From positions 31,421 to 95,420 of the forward strand of contig NZ_JACWUN010000014.1 in assembly GCF_014773365.1 (NCBI RefSeq): 64,000 nucleotides of DNA. Direction: 5' to 3'. Below, piece after piece: positions 43,767 through 53,305 of the stretch. Position numbers and translations under genes: made by a program. The stretch's first letter is position 1. Every line of letters starts with the position of its first letter. The notes beneath the pieces were generated by a model. The model was not told where the DNA came from. It saw only the letters and a program-made list of their open reading frames with translations, and did no database searches. This DNA comes from Pelovirga terrestris (GTDB lineage Bacteria > Desulfobacterota > Desulfuromonadia > Desulfuromonadales > Geopsychrobacteraceae).

Positions 43767-44294
43767 ATGATACTCTCCGGCAGGGAAATCGACGCCCGTA
43801 TGGGTCAGGACATTGTTATCCGTCCCTATGACAAGTCGCGCCTGAATCCCAATAGCTACAATCTGGAATTACATGACGAGTTGCTCATTTATACCGAAAA
43901 TCAGCTCGATATGAAAAAAAATAATCCCTGGACCACTCTGACCATTCCGCCGGATGGTTTTGTTCTGGAGCCGAACCGGCTGTATCTCGGCCGGACCCGG
44001 GAATATACGGAAACCCGCAACCTGGTGCCGATGCTGGAGGGGCGTTCATCGGTCGGGCGTCTGGGTTTGTTCGTGCACGTCACGGCAGGGTTTGGTGACG
44101 TTGGTTTTCGCGGCTTCTGGACCCTTGAAATGTTCAGTGTCCAGCCCATCCGGATTTATGCCGGAGTGCAGATATGCCAGATTTATTACCATGCCCTGCA
44201 GGGGGAAAGTGATGCTTACGCCAGCGGCAAATATCAGGATAATCAGGGGATTCAGCCGAGCCTGCTGTACCGCGACTATAACGTTCAAGCCTGA
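43767..44294 (+). CDS. dcd: dCTP deaminase
   Basis: A 175-residue trimeric enzyme converting dCTP to dUTP for dTTP synthesis. Visible are MILSGREI, the SYNLELHDEL segment, the active-site EGRSSVGRLGL (Ser, Arg and Glu region) and AGFGDVGFRGFWTLE. The short length fits dCTP deaminase without dUTPase fusion. GGGAGG lies before ATG 43767. Confidence 0.93.
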   Translation: MILSGREIDARMGQDIVIRPYDKSRLNPNSYNLELHDELLIYTENQLDMKKNNPWTTLTIPPDGFVLEPNRLYLGRTREYTETRNLVPMLEGRSSVGRLGLFVHVTAGFGDVGFRGFWTLEMFSVQPIRIYAGVQICQIYYHALQGESDAYASGKYQDNQGIQPSLLYRDYNVQA

Positions 44295-44344
44295 TTGCTG
44301 CGCAAGAGGCAGCTACTATATCAACCCTTTTCGTTCGGAGTCTT

Positions 44345-46990
44345 ATGACAACCCAATCACCACAAACCAAATATCTTAAGGATTATCTGACGCCTGCTTA
44401 CCTGGTTGATCAGGTTGAGCTCGATTTTTATTTGAGCCCGACCGCAACCCAGGTGGCCTCGACCCTCGCACTACGGTTGAACCCGGACCGCAACGGGGTT
44501 ATTGAGCCCTTGGTGCTTGACGGTGAACATCTGCAGCTGGTGGCAGTCGAGGTAGACGGTGTTTCCCTGGAGCCGGCTGATTATCAGTGCGATGATGTCA
44601 GCTTGACGATTCCTGCACCGCCGGCGCAGCTCACTGTGCACATCATCACCCGCATTGATCCGCTGAACAACACGGCGCTCGAGGGGCTTTATCAGTCCAA
44701 CGGGATTTTCTGTACCCAGTGTGAACCGGAAGGATTTCGAAAAATTACCTACTACCCGGATCGCCCCGATGTCCTGGCGCCCTTTCGGGTACGGATCGAA
44801 GGGGAACCGGCCGACTGCCCGGTGCTGTTGAGTAACGGCAATCTGGTGGACCAGGGAGTGCTGGATGATGGTCGTCACTTTGCCTGCTGGGAGGACCCGT
44901 TTCCCAAGCCGAGCTATCTGTTTGCTCTGGTGGCGGGAAACCTGGTCTGTCTGGAAGATCACTTCATTACCCTGTCCGAGCGTCGGGTTCTGCTGCAGAT
45001 TTTTGTCGAGGAGCGCAACCGCAACGACTGCGACTTTGCCATGGAGTCGTTGAAAAAGGCGATGAAGTGGGAAGAGCAGGTCTACGGGCTGGAATATGAC
45101 CTTGACCGTTATATGATCGTCGCCGTGGACGATTTCAACATGGGAGCGATGGAGAATAAGGGGTTGAACGTATTTAACTCAAAATACGTGCTTGCCCGCC
45201 CGGAAACGGCAACCGATAATGATTACCTGGGGATTGAAGCGGTCATCGCCCACGAATACTTCCATAACTGGACCGGCAATCGTGTCACCTGCCGCGACTG
45301 GTTTCAACTCAGTTTGAAAGAAGGGCTGACGGTGCTGCGCGATCAGCAGTTTTCGGCCGATATGCAGTCTGCTGCGGTCAAGCGGATTGATGATGTCGCC
45401 CTGCTGCGCCAGTATCAGTTCCCCGAAGATGCGGGACCCATGGCGCATCCGGTGCGTCCGGAGTCCTATGTAGAGATCAATAACTTTTACACGACGACGA
45501 TCTACAATAAGGGTGCAGAGGTCATTCGGATGCTCGAAACCCTGCTGGGACGGGAACGGTTCGTCGAAGGGGTTCGCCTCTATCTGAAGCGTCACGATGG
45601 TCAGGCCGCGACCTGTGAGGATTTTGTCGCCGCACTGGAACAGGCCGGTGAGGTCGATCTGACCCGGTTCCGCCGCTGGTACACCCAGGCCGGCACCCCT
45701 GAAGTACAGGTGGTCTGTCATTACGATTGCGCTACTCAAACCTTCACCCTCGACTGTCAGCAGAGCTGCCCAGCCACCCCTGGCCAGCCCGACAAGGAGC
45801 CGTTTCATCTGCCCCTGGTGATGGGATTGCTTGGTCATGATGGTACCGACCTGGCCTTGCAGTTGGCCAGCGACGAAGCCCCCGGCGGCACCAGTCGAGT
45901 CCTTGAGCTGACCCAGTCCCGCCAGCAATTCTCTTTTGTCGGGGTTCAGGAGCAACCGGTACTGTCGCTGTTGCGCGGGTTTTCCGCGCCGGTCCGCTTG
46001 ACGATGGAGGATCGGCCCGAAGACCTGGCGTTTCGCATGGCTTACGACAGTGACCCCTTTAACCGCTGGGAGGCGGGGCAGCAGTTATCCGTTGCTGAGT
46101 TGTTGCAACTTTACCGGCAGCAACTGGAGGGGCAACTGTCCACCGGCCTGAGTCAGGTGTTTGTTGATGCCTGGGGGGTTGTCCTGACTGATAACGAGGC
46201 GGATGAAAGCTTGTTGGCGCGCATGCTGCAACTGCCCAGCGAACAGTATCTTGCCGATCAATTGGATGAGGTCGATCCACAACGGATCAGGGCGGTGCGT
46301 GAACAGGCTCTGCGGCACCTGTTGTCGGTCCATCGTGAGAAACTGCTGCAGTGTTATGACCGCTATTCGAGCGCAGGGGAATATTCCCTCAATCCTGTCG
46401 CAGTTGGTCGCCGCCGTCTGGTCCATGGCTGCCTGTCGCTGCTGATGCTGGAACCAGATGAACTGCTGCAGGATCGTTGCCTGCGTCATTATCAACAAGC
46501 CGGCAATATGACCGATCGGCTGGCAGCATTTGCCGCCCTGGTTGACTGCCGGCAGAGTCCGCTGCGTGATCAGGTCAAAGAGGATTTTTACCGACAGTGG
46601 AAGCACTACCCGCTGTTGCTCGACAAGTGGTTCTCAACCCTGGCATCAGGGCGTCACGAAAACACCTTTTTCGAGATTGAACGTTTGCTGTTGCACCCTG
46701 ATTTTACCCTGAGCAACCCGAACCGGGCGCGCTCTTTACTCGGTGCTTTTGCCCAGAATCTGGCTGTTTTTCACCGTCAAGACGGCAATGGTTATCGTTT
46801 GTTAACCGAGCAGATCAGGCGCCTTGACAAGCGCAACCCCCAGGTGGCGGCGCGCATGGCTACCCCCCTGACCCGTTGGAAACGCCTGGAACCACAGCGG
46901 CGGGCACTGCTGCGTGAGGAACTGGTGGCGTTGCAACAGGAGAATCTGTCGCGTGACCTATACGAAATTGTCAACAAAAGTCTGGTCTGA
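44345..46990 (+). CDS. pepN: Aminopeptidase N
   Basis: Cytosolic M1 zinc aminopeptidase of 881 residues, close to E. coli PepN. The N-terminal beta domain starts KDYLTPAYLVDQVELDF. The substrate motif GAMENKGLNVFN is near residue 262, and the zinc site HEYFHNW with the downstream Glu of SLKEGLT is near 298-322. The C-terminal helical superhelix completes the enzyme, ending YEIVNKSL. It removes N-terminal residues from peptides in protein turnover. GGAG lies a few bases before ATG 44345. Confidence 0.96.
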   Translation: MTTQSPQTKYLKDYLTPAYLVDQVELDFYLSPTATQVASTLALRLNPDRNGVIEPLVLDGEHLQLVAVEVDGVSLEPADYQCDDVSLTIPAPPAQLTVHIITRIDPLNNTALEGLYQSNGIFCTQCEPEGFRKITYYPDRPDVLAPFRVRIEGEPADCPVLLSNGNLVDQGVLDDGRHFACWEDPFPKPSYLFALVAGNLVCLEDHFITLSERRVLLQIFVEERNRNDCDFAMESLKKAMKWEEQVYGLEYDLDRYMIVAVDDFNMGAMENKGLNVFNSKYVLARPETATDNDYLGIEAVIAHEYFHNWTGNRVTCRDWFQLSLKEGLTVLRDQQFSADMQSAAVKRIDDVALLRQYQFPEDAGPMAHPVRPESYVEINNFYTTTIYNKGAEVIRMLETLLGRERFVEGVRLYLKRHDGQAATCEDFVAALEQAGEVDLTRFRRWYTQAGTPEVQVVCHYDCATQTFTLDCQQSCPATPGQPDKEPFHLPLVMGLLGHDGTDLALQLASDEAPGGTSRVLELTQSRQQFSFVGVQEQPVLSLLRGFSAPVRLTMEDRPEDLAFRMAYDSDPFNRWEAGQQLSVAELLQLYRQQLEGQLSTGLSQVFVDAWGVVLTDNEADESLLARMLQLPSEQYLADQLDEVDPQRIRAVREQALRHLLSVHREKLLQCYDRYSSAGEYSLNPVAVGRRRLVHGCLSLLMLEPDELLQDRCLRHYQQAGNMTDRLAAFAALVDCRQSPLRDQVKEDFYRQWKHYPLLLDKWFSTLASGRHENTFFEIERLLLHPDFTLSNPNRARSLLGAFAQNLAVFHRQDGNGYRLLTEQIRRLDKRNPQVAARMATPLTRWKRLEPQRRALLREELVALQQENLSRDLYEIVNKSLV

Positions 46991-47007
46991 AGCGAAGAGG
47001 AGAGCGG

Positions 47008-47919
47008 ATGATGGATTACACAATCATTGGTTGTGGAGATATCGGTAAACGGGTAGCCAGGGAGCTGCTGAACCAGGGACATAAGGTGCAGGCCACGGCC
47101 CACGACGCCGAAGGGGCCGCAGAGCTCTTGGCATTGGGGTTGACGCCGATTGTCGCCAACTTCGATTGTCGGGATGACCTGCCGCTCCTGCTACTCCAGC
47201 GCCAACGGGTCTATTATTTTATGCCGCCGCAAGGGGGGGGATCAATCGATGCCCGCATGGCAAATTTCTGCCGTATGCTGAACGCCGATAACTGTCCGCA
47301 GCGGATTGTCTACATCAGTACCAGCGGTGTTTATGGTGACTGTGGTGGTGACCTGGTGACCGAAGAAACACCGATCAATCCCCAAACCAGTCGCGCCAAA
47401 AGAAGAGCCAGCGCCGAAAGCCAGTTGTGCGACCAAGCCAAAGAACTGGGTTTTGACCTGATCATTCTACGTGTGACGGGGATTTACGGCCCTGGACGTC
47501 TGCCGTTGGCACAATTGCACAAAGGGCATCAGGTGCTGCGACCGGAAGATTCACCGGTAACCAATCGTATCCATAGCCTTGACCTGGTGCGTATCTGTCT
47601 GATTGCTATGGAACGGGGGGAGGCGGGGGACATTTTTAATGTCTGCGATGGTCAGCACAGCAGTATGAGCGAATATTTTACTGCGGTCGCCGATTTGTAT
47701 GATCTGCCGCGCCCACAGCAGTTGACCTGGGACGAAGCGCAACAGATCATGAATCCCCTGACATTGTCATTTCTGCAAGAATCGCGGCGGATGACCAATC
47801 GACATATGCTGGAAAAGCTTGGAATCAGGTTGTTGTATCCTACCCTCGAAGAGGGGCTGGCGATCTGCCGTCAAGGTGATCAAGCGCAGGCCATCGTAAG
47901 CAAGTCCACAGACGAGTAA
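47008..47919 (+). CDS. Extended SDR (YeeZ-like) NAD-dependent epimerase/dehydratase family protein
   Basis: A 303-residue Rossmann protein with the nucleotide motif IGCGDIGKRVA at residues 7-17. Further motifs are YISTSGVYGDCGGDLV and LRVTGIYGPGRLPL, with HSLDLVRICL in the C-terminal domain. The YxxxK dyad is not obvious, as the Tyr lies in SGVYGD. This fits the YeeZ-type group of atypical SDRs. Function is unknown. GAGGAGAG precedes ATG 47008, 17 bases after pepN, so the two may be co-transcribed. Confidence 0.82.
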   Translation: MMDYTIIGCGDIGKRVARELLNQGHKVQATAHDAEGAAELLALGLTPIVANFDCRDDLPLLLLQRQRVYYFMPPQGGGSIDARMANFCRMLNADNCPQRIVYISTSGVYGDCGGDLVTEETPINPQTSRAKRRASAESQLCDQAKELGFDLIILRVTGIYGPGRLPLAQLHKGHQVLRPEDSPVTNRIHSLDLVRICLIAMERGEAGDIFNVCDGQHSSMSEYFTAVADLYDLPRPQQLTWDEAQQIMNPLTLSFLQESRRMTNRHMLEKLGIRLLYPTLEEGLAICRQGDQAQAIVSKSTDE

Positions 47920-48059
47920 TGCTGATTAATTTTGTCATTAAGGTCAGTTCACGGTTGCTGGAAATCTTCCGGTGGGCTAAAGTAGTTACTCAAGTCGAAG
48001 CTGGCAGCTGACCCTGAGGGTCGATTATTGCTTATAACTAGATAAGGGGAGCGTATCTC

Positions 48060-49052
48060 ATGAGTGAACCGGGTAAAACCAAGTTTCAGGTCGATCTGCG
48101 GCGTCATTTGCGTGAAACCGGTGTTGAAGATAATCTGACCCATCTCATTTGTGAGATAGCCGAGGCATCCAAATACATTATTCATTCCATTCGAACCGGC
48201 GACCTCGGGGTTGCCGGTACCTCCAATCTTTATGGTGAAAAACAGTTGGCTCTGGATGTATTGGCGGATCGGATCTTGCGCAAACGCCTTGATCATTCAG
48301 GCGTGGTCGTTAATATGATGTCGGAGGAGATGGATCAGATTATTCCTGTTTCGACCGACTGGGAGGGTAAATATTCGGTTGCTTTTGATCCTCTGGACGG
48401 TTCATCCCTGGTTGACGTTAACCTGGCGGTAGGCACCATCGTTGCTATTTTCCCCGGCTATGATCTGCTGCGCCCCGGGCGTGAGCAGGTAGCGGCCATA
48501 TATATTCTTTACGGTCCGCGCACCACCCTGGTTTATAGTGTCGGGGACGGCGTTTATGAATTCGGGATGAACAACCTGATGGAATATACGCTGCTGCGAG
48601 AACACATTACTCTGAAGCCAAAAGGCAACCTTTACTCACCGGGTGGTTTGCGTAATCAGTACACTCCCGGGGTTGAAAACTATGTTTCTACGCTGGAGAA
48701 GCGCGGGGTGAAGTTGCGCTATAGTGGCGGTTTTGTGCCGGACATTAATCAGGTGCTGCTCAAGGGGGAAGGGGTTTTCCTCTACCCGCACCTCAAAGAC
48801 CTGCCCCGAGGCAAACTGCGCTTGTTGTTTGAACTCAGCCCCATGGCATACTTGGTCGAACAAGCCGGTGGCGCAGCGTCCGATGGCCACCAGCCGATTC
48901 TCGATCTGCTGCCGACCCAGATTCATGAGCGTGCCCCGGTCTTTATCGGCTGCAAGGACGATGTTGCCCTGGCTGAAGAAATGCTGCGCACCTACGAGGG
49001 GAAAAAGGACGTTCCCGCCGAAAAAGGACGCTCAGTTAAGGCGTCAGGGTAA
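48060..49052 (+). CDS. fbp: Fructose-1,6-bisphosphatase, class I
   Basis: Gluconeogenic phosphatase of 330 residues. Family motifs include ANMMSEEMDQII-like metal ligands (VVNMMSEEMDQ), the catalytic FDPLDGSSLVDVNLAVGTI, and KRGVKLRYSGGFVPDINQVL. LVEQAGGAASDG lies near the end. It hydrolyses fructose 1,6-bisphosphate to fructose 6-phosphate in the cytoplasm, needed for growth on acetate or similar substrates. AAGGGAG precedes ATG 48060. Confidence 0.95.
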   Translation: MSEPGKTKFQVDLRRHLRETGVEDNLTHLICEIAEASKYIIHSIRTGDLGVAGTSNLYGEKQLALDVLADRILRKRLDHSGVVVNMMSEEMDQIIPVSTDWEGKYSVAFDPLDGSSLVDVNLAVGTIVAIFPGYDLLRPGREQVAAIYILYGPRTTLVYSVGDGVYEFGMNNLMEYTLLREHITLKPKGNLYSPGGLRNQYTPGVENYVSTLEKRGVKLRYSGGFVPDINQVLLKGEGVFLYPHLKDLPRGKLRLLFELSPMAYLVEQAGGAASDGHQPILDLLPTQIHERAPVFIGCKDDVALAEEMLRTYEGKKDVPAEKGRSVKASG

Positions 49053-49083
49053 GTTTTCTTAAATGAGACGTATCTGTTCAGCC

Positions 49084-49187
49084 CCGGGTCGGAAATCCTA
49101 TGTCAAGGGACGCTTTTCGTCAGCCATGACCGCTTTTGGTCGCCGTCCATAGCGACAAAAACTCTTGCCACAGGATTCCCGACCCGG
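49084..49187. repeat. Long palindromic intergenic repeat, copy C
   Basis: The best-formed copy, 104 bases. The outer arms CCGGGTCGG.AATCCT.TG.CAAG and CTTG.CA.AGGATT.CCGACCCGG pair over about 20 positions. Inside are GACGC..CGTC and TTTTGGTCGC/GCGACAAAA hairpins, suggesting a three-way junction or cruciform. It lies between fbp and comEC. Confidence 0.85.
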
Positions 49188-49235
49188 TGCCAGGATAGTG
49201 CTGAGTAGTTACAACGAGACTTTATCTCAACAGTC

Positions 49236-51665
49236 TTGAACGGGGAGGGGGCCTTGCCGTTATTATTTTATTTGCTGGCGGCGGCCATTGGTGGTTTGGC
49301 CGTTGCCAGTGTTTCTTCTGTCGGGACGACGACCGCCTGGATTGCTATCCTGCTCTGTCTGTCCCTGGCATTTTATTTCCGTTGTTTTTCGAGATTTCCA
49401 CGACTTTCCCTGCTTCTGACCTGCCTTGCTGTCTCGTTTTTTTTCAACAGCCAATATGCTGCCCGGTTACAATTTGTGGATGATGTGACCAGGATCGACC
49501 AGCTGTCCCGGAGAACCACTGCTGTTGGGGTAATAACCGATGTTCGTCAGCTGACCGATGGGCGTAGCCGGATTGATTTGCTGATTGATGAGGTATGGGA
49601 TAAACAGCAAGCGCTGGAACTCCAACGCCCGTTGAGATTGCGCCTGAGTGTTGAAGAGGGCGGCACCAATGATGCCATGTTGCCCCGGGATCGTATTCGT
49701 TTTACCGGCCGACTGCGCCAGCCTCGGTTGTTCGGCACCCCGGGTGAATTTCACTGGCCGCGTTATGTGATCAGTCAGAATATCGATATGACCAGTTGGG
49801 TTAAAAATATCGATCAGGTCGCTCTCGTGGCCGCGGGGGAAGGAGGGCTGCGCAGATCGATTGTCCAGTGGCGAATCCGGGTTGCAGGCTTTATTGCGGC
49901 TAAGGTGCCAGCAAAGAGCGCCTCCCTGGTCCGGGCCCTGGTACTGGGGGAGGGGCGGCAACTGCCGGAAGCCGTACGCGAAACCCTGGCTGGTGCGGGG
50001 GTCAGTCATCTGTTTGCCATTTCCGGACTGCACCTTGGCATATTGGGGGCGTTTGGCTATCGTTTATTGCTGACGTTTTATCGACGCTCAACCTGGCTGC
50101 TTAACTGGCAGCCACCACAACGGGTGTTGCCGCTGTTGCTGTTGCCGTTGCTGTTTGTTTATCTACTGTTAACCGGTGATGCGGTGTCGACCCGCCGTGC
50201 TTTTGCCCTGGCCGGTATCGGGTCACTGTTGTTTTGGTGGCGCTATCCGGTGCATCCGCTCCACCTGCTGGCCGCTGTAGCGCTGATCTTTTTGCTCTAT
50301 AACCCGCTGCTGTTGTGGTCAGCAAGCTGGCAGCTGTCGTTTTGCGGCGCTGCCGGCATTTTGTTGTGGCGACCCTGGTGGCAACATGCGCACGTCTCGG
50401 AATTGCCATGGACAGGGTTGCGCTATCTGGTCCAGATTTTTCTCGTCAGCCTCGCCGCAACCCTGGCAACCTTGCCTTTGGTCCTGTTTAACTTTCACTT
50501 GTTCGCACCCGCAGCTTTGGTGGCTAATCTGATCTGTGTGCCGATTGTTACCCTGGTTGCCCTGCCGGTCGGGTTTGTCGGGCTGTTTTTATTTCCCCTT
50601 TGGCCACCCGCAGCTGCGCTTTTATTTCGTGTCAGTGGATTTTTTTTGGAACAGCTCTATCAATTTTCTTTGTGGCTGACCGACTTTTCGCCGTTGGCGG
50701 GAAACTATCTCTACTGGTCGCGCAGTCAGTATCTTGCCGTCGCTTTACTCTTGGTGCCTGCACTCTTGTTTCCCCAGTTGGCCCGCCGACCATGGCTTAA
50801 GCTGACAGTTGGTTGTTTGCTGTCGGCAGTGTTGCTGTGGCAGTTGCCCCTGGGGTCACATGCTCCGGTGACATTGACCATGTTCAGTGTCGGTCAGGGG
50901 GAGTCGCTGCTGTTACAAAACAATACCGGCCAGAATATTCTGATTGATGGGGGCGGCCTCTATGGTGATCGTTTTGATGTCGGGCAGCGTTTGCTGGCGC
51001 CGGCCTTTGGTGAGTTAGGCGTTCAGCATTTTGACCGGATTATCCTCACCCACGATCATGCAGACCACTGGAAAGGACTGGTTTATGTGCTTGAACGCTT
51101 TCCGGTCGCGGAACTGGTCGTTGGTGAGCCCCTTGAAAAATACCATCCGGTCCTCGTTGACGCCGTCCGGCAACGCAATGTTCCGGTGCGGGTGGTAGAA
51201 CCGGGGTGGAGTTCCTTCGCCGACTGGCAGGAGGGGACGCTGGAGATATACAATGCCGGTGCTGTGGCCGCTAATGCCAATGATGCCTCTCTGGTCCTCT
51301 CTTTGCGCACTGTTGATGCGACGGGACGCGAGCAGGGGATGCTGTTGGCCGGTGATCTCGAGGCGCAGGGGGTGCAGCGCTTGATGGCTGCAGGGATTCG
51401 GAGTCCCGCAACCTTGCTCAAGCTTCCCCATCATGGCAGTGGTAAATCACAGACCGAGCGCCTGTTTTCTCTGCTCGGTTCTGGGATCGGGTTGGTATCC
51501 GTCGGTTACCAGAATGTCTATCGGCTGCCGTCAAAAACCCTTTTGGAACATCTAGAAGAAGAGGGGCTGAGGATATATCGAACCGACCTGGACGGGACGG
51601 TTCGGGTGCAGCTGGATGATGCCGGGTGGCGTCCGCAAAAATGGCAGAATGGCCTTTTCCGTTGA
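49236..51665 (+). CDS. comEC: ComEC/Rec2-family DNA-uptake channel protein
   Basis: An 809-residue inner-membrane protein. Two N-terminal helices and a DUF4131 region come first, then the Competence domain with GAGVSHLFAISGLHLGILGAFGY. About ten helices follow to residue 550. The C-terminal metallo-beta-lactamase domain shows SVGQGESLLL, DGGGLYGDRFDVG, ILTHDHADHWKGL and LKLPHHGSGKS. It would carry single-stranded DNA across the inner membrane during transformation. The start is uncertain: TTG 49236 or TTG 49254, the latter just past GGGAGGGGG. Confidence 0.9.
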   Translation: MNGEGALPLLFYLLAAAIGGLAVASVSSVGTTTAWIAILLCLSLAFYFRCFSRFPRLSLLLTCLAVSFFFNSQYAARLQFVDDVTRIDQLSRRTTAVGVITDVRQLTDGRSRIDLLIDEVWDKQQALELQRPLRLRLSVEEGGTNDAMLPRDRIRFTGRLRQPRLFGTPGEFHWPRYVISQNIDMTSWVKNIDQVALVAAGEGGLRRSIVQWRIRVAGFIAAKVPAKSASLVRALVLGEGRQLPEAVRETLAGAGVSHLFAISGLHLGILGAFGYRLLLTFYRRSTWLLNWQPPQRVLPLLLLPLLFVYLLLTGDAVSTRRAFALAGIGSLLFWWRYPVHPLHLLAAVALIFLLYNPLLLWSASWQLSFCGAAGILLWRPWWQHAHVSELPWTGLRYLVQIFLVSLAATLATLPLVLFNFHLFAPAALVANLICVPIVTLVALPVGFVGLFLFPLWPPAAALLFRVSGFFLEQLYQFSLWLTDFSPLAGNYLYWSRSQYLAVALLLVPALLFPQLARRPWLKLTVGCLLSAVLLWQLPLGSHAPVTLTMFSVGQGESLLLQNNTGQNILIDGGGLYGDRFDVGQRLLAPAFGELGVQHFDRIILTHDHADHWKGLVYVLERFPVAELVVGEPLEKYHPVLVDAVRQRNVPVRVVEPGWSSFADWQEGTLEIYNAGAVAANANDASLVLSLRTVDATGREQGMLLAGDLEAQGVQRLMAAGIRSPATLLKLPHHGSGKSQTERLFSLLGSGIGLVSVGYQNVYRLPSKTLLEHLEEEGLRIYRTDLDGTVRVQLDDAGWRPQKWQNGLFR

Positions 51666-51714
51666 CTTTGCGGGGCAAAGACTGATACTTAAATGACAAT
51701 ATTGCTAAGGGGTT

Positions 51715-53091
51715 ATGATGGTAGAACAAGCTAAAATACTGGTTGTTGATGATGAACTTTTTTTTCGTCATCTGTACCGTGATCTCCTTGAAGATGCCGG
51801 TTACGCTGTGGTGATCTGTGCTAATGGTGATGAAGCTGTCAGGTTGCTGGAATCAGACCCCTTTGATCTGGTCTTAAGTGATGTGGTCATGCCCGGTCGC
51901 AGCGGTATCGACGTGCTGCGTTTCGCCAAAGGGTTGCCGTCCCCTCCTGAGGTGGTGATGGTGACTGGTTATGCCAGTCTCGATTCAGCGATTGAATCCC
52001 TCAAAAATGGTGCCCGCGACTACCTGGTCAAACCCTTTAATCCGGAAGAGTTAAAACATCTGATTGCAACCTGCCTGGAACAGCGACGCCTGCTGGCTGA
52101 AAATGCCCATCTTAAGCGCCAGATCAATCTGTTTCAGACCGGCCAGACGCTCTCCTCGCTGATCGACCTGGAGTGTCTGATTCCTCAATCCCTTGAAGCC
52201 CTGATGCGCAAACTGGGCTCTGAATCGGGATTTTCCTTTACCCTGGCCGACGATGAGGCAACCTACCTGACGGGTCTTAAAAAGATCCACGCCGGCGATG
52301 CCGAGCAGTTGATTGAACTGCTGCTGCCGGAATTTTATCAGGCGGGTGGAGTTGTTCAGCCGTCGGGACACTGCCTGGAAGGTTTGCGCAGCCTGAATAA
52401 ACGGCCTGAACAGATCTGGATGCTGCCATTGCGCGACGGAGATCTGTTGAAGGGCGGCATTCTGATCAGTGATGCGGTTTCTAACGATACCGATTTCTCT
52501 CCGGCTGACCTGCGCTACCTGTGCGATCAGATTGCCCTGGGGTTTGCCAACGCCTCGCGTTATCGTAATGCCCAGCAACTGATGTATTCCGATGACCTCA
52601 CCGGTCTTTATAATCATCGTTATCTTCAGATCGCCCTTAATCAGGAGATGATGCGTTCGCAGCGTTATGGTTTGAAGTTTTCTGTTTTGTTTATGGATCT
52701 GGACCGGTTCAAGGAGATCAATGATCAGTACGGGCATCTGGCCGGCAGTGCGGCTCTGCAGGAAGTGGGGCGGCTGATGCGTGGTTGTGTTCGTGATGTC
52801 GACACCCTGTTCCGCTTTGGCGGCGATGAATTTGCCGCCTTGCTGGTAGAGACCGATCAACGTGCAGCCCGAGTGGTTGCCGAGCGGATTCGCGGGCTGA
52901 TTGAAAAGCATATTTTTCTGGAAAAAGACAATCAGCCATCACAGGTCACCCTCTCTATCGGTATTGCGACCTTTCCCGATGACGCCACCAGTCAGGAACG
53001 CCTCCTCGGTCTTGCTGATCAGGCCATGTACGCCGGCAAGGAATCGCGTAACAGCATCTGCAGTGCCGTCGATCTGGTAGATACTCGTTAA
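51715..53091 (+). CDS. Response regulator with GGDEF output (receiver-middle domain-GGDEF)
   Basis: A 458-residue soluble regulator. The receiver (6-120) has LVVDDE, phospho-acceptor Asp in VLSDVVMPGRSG, MVTGYAS and LVKPFNP. A middle region of about 150 residues looks GAF-like (QIWMLPLRDGDLLKGGILISD). The GGDEF domain shows DDLTGLYNHRYLQ, FMDLDRFKEINDQYGH and active FRFGGDEFAALL. The RDVD inhibitory site lies five residues before it. It should be a phosphorylation-controlled diguanylate cyclase, and no partner kinase is adjacent. The start is ATG 51715 or 51718. Confidence 0.92.
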   Translation: MMVEQAKILVVDDELFFRHLYRDLLEDAGYAVVICANGDEAVRLLESDPFDLVLSDVVMPGRSGIDVLRFAKGLPSPPEVVMVTGYASLDSAIESLKNGARDYLVKPFNPEELKHLIATCLEQRRLLAENAHLKRQINLFQTGQTLSSLIDLECLIPQSLEALMRKLGSESGFSFTLADDEATYLTGLKKIHAGDAEQLIELLLPEFYQAGGVVQPSGHCLEGLRSLNKRPEQIWMLPLRDGDLLKGGILISDAVSNDTDFSPADLRYLCDQIALGFANASRYRNAQQLMYSDDLTGLYNHRYLQIALNQEMMRSQRYGLKFSVLFMDLDRFKEINDQYGHLAGSAALQEVGRLMRGCVRDVDTLFRFGGDEFAALLVETDQRAARVVAERIRGLIEKHIFLEKDNQPSQVTLSIGIATFPDDATSQERLLGLADQAMYAGKESRNSICSAVDLVDTR

Positions 53092-53126
53092 CCTCAATGT
53101 TAGTCATCCCCTAAAAAAGCGAGTTC

Positions 53127-53155
53127 TTGCTGTTCCCTCTTCTTTGATTTATAAC
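53127..53155 (+). promoter_or_regulatory. Candidate promoter of hisS
   Basis: TTGCTG at 53127-53132 and TATAAC at 53150-53155 have a 17-base spacer, about 150 bases before hisS. Confidence 0.45.
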
Positions 53156-53305
53156 ATCGGCGGACATTCTTCAGTTATTATCTGCAGATCGTTCGCCCCC
53201 TGTTAATCCCCTTTTGGCCGCTGATAAAACGGAGTATGGTCACAGTCATGATGGTCAGTGGTTTGCCGTTTATCAGGGCAAGCCTAAGTATGAAAGGATA
53301 AAGCG

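Noticed and set aside
49084..49187. CRISPR array or transposon end
   Set aside because: There is a single palindromic unit, no regular spacers and no adjoining transposase.
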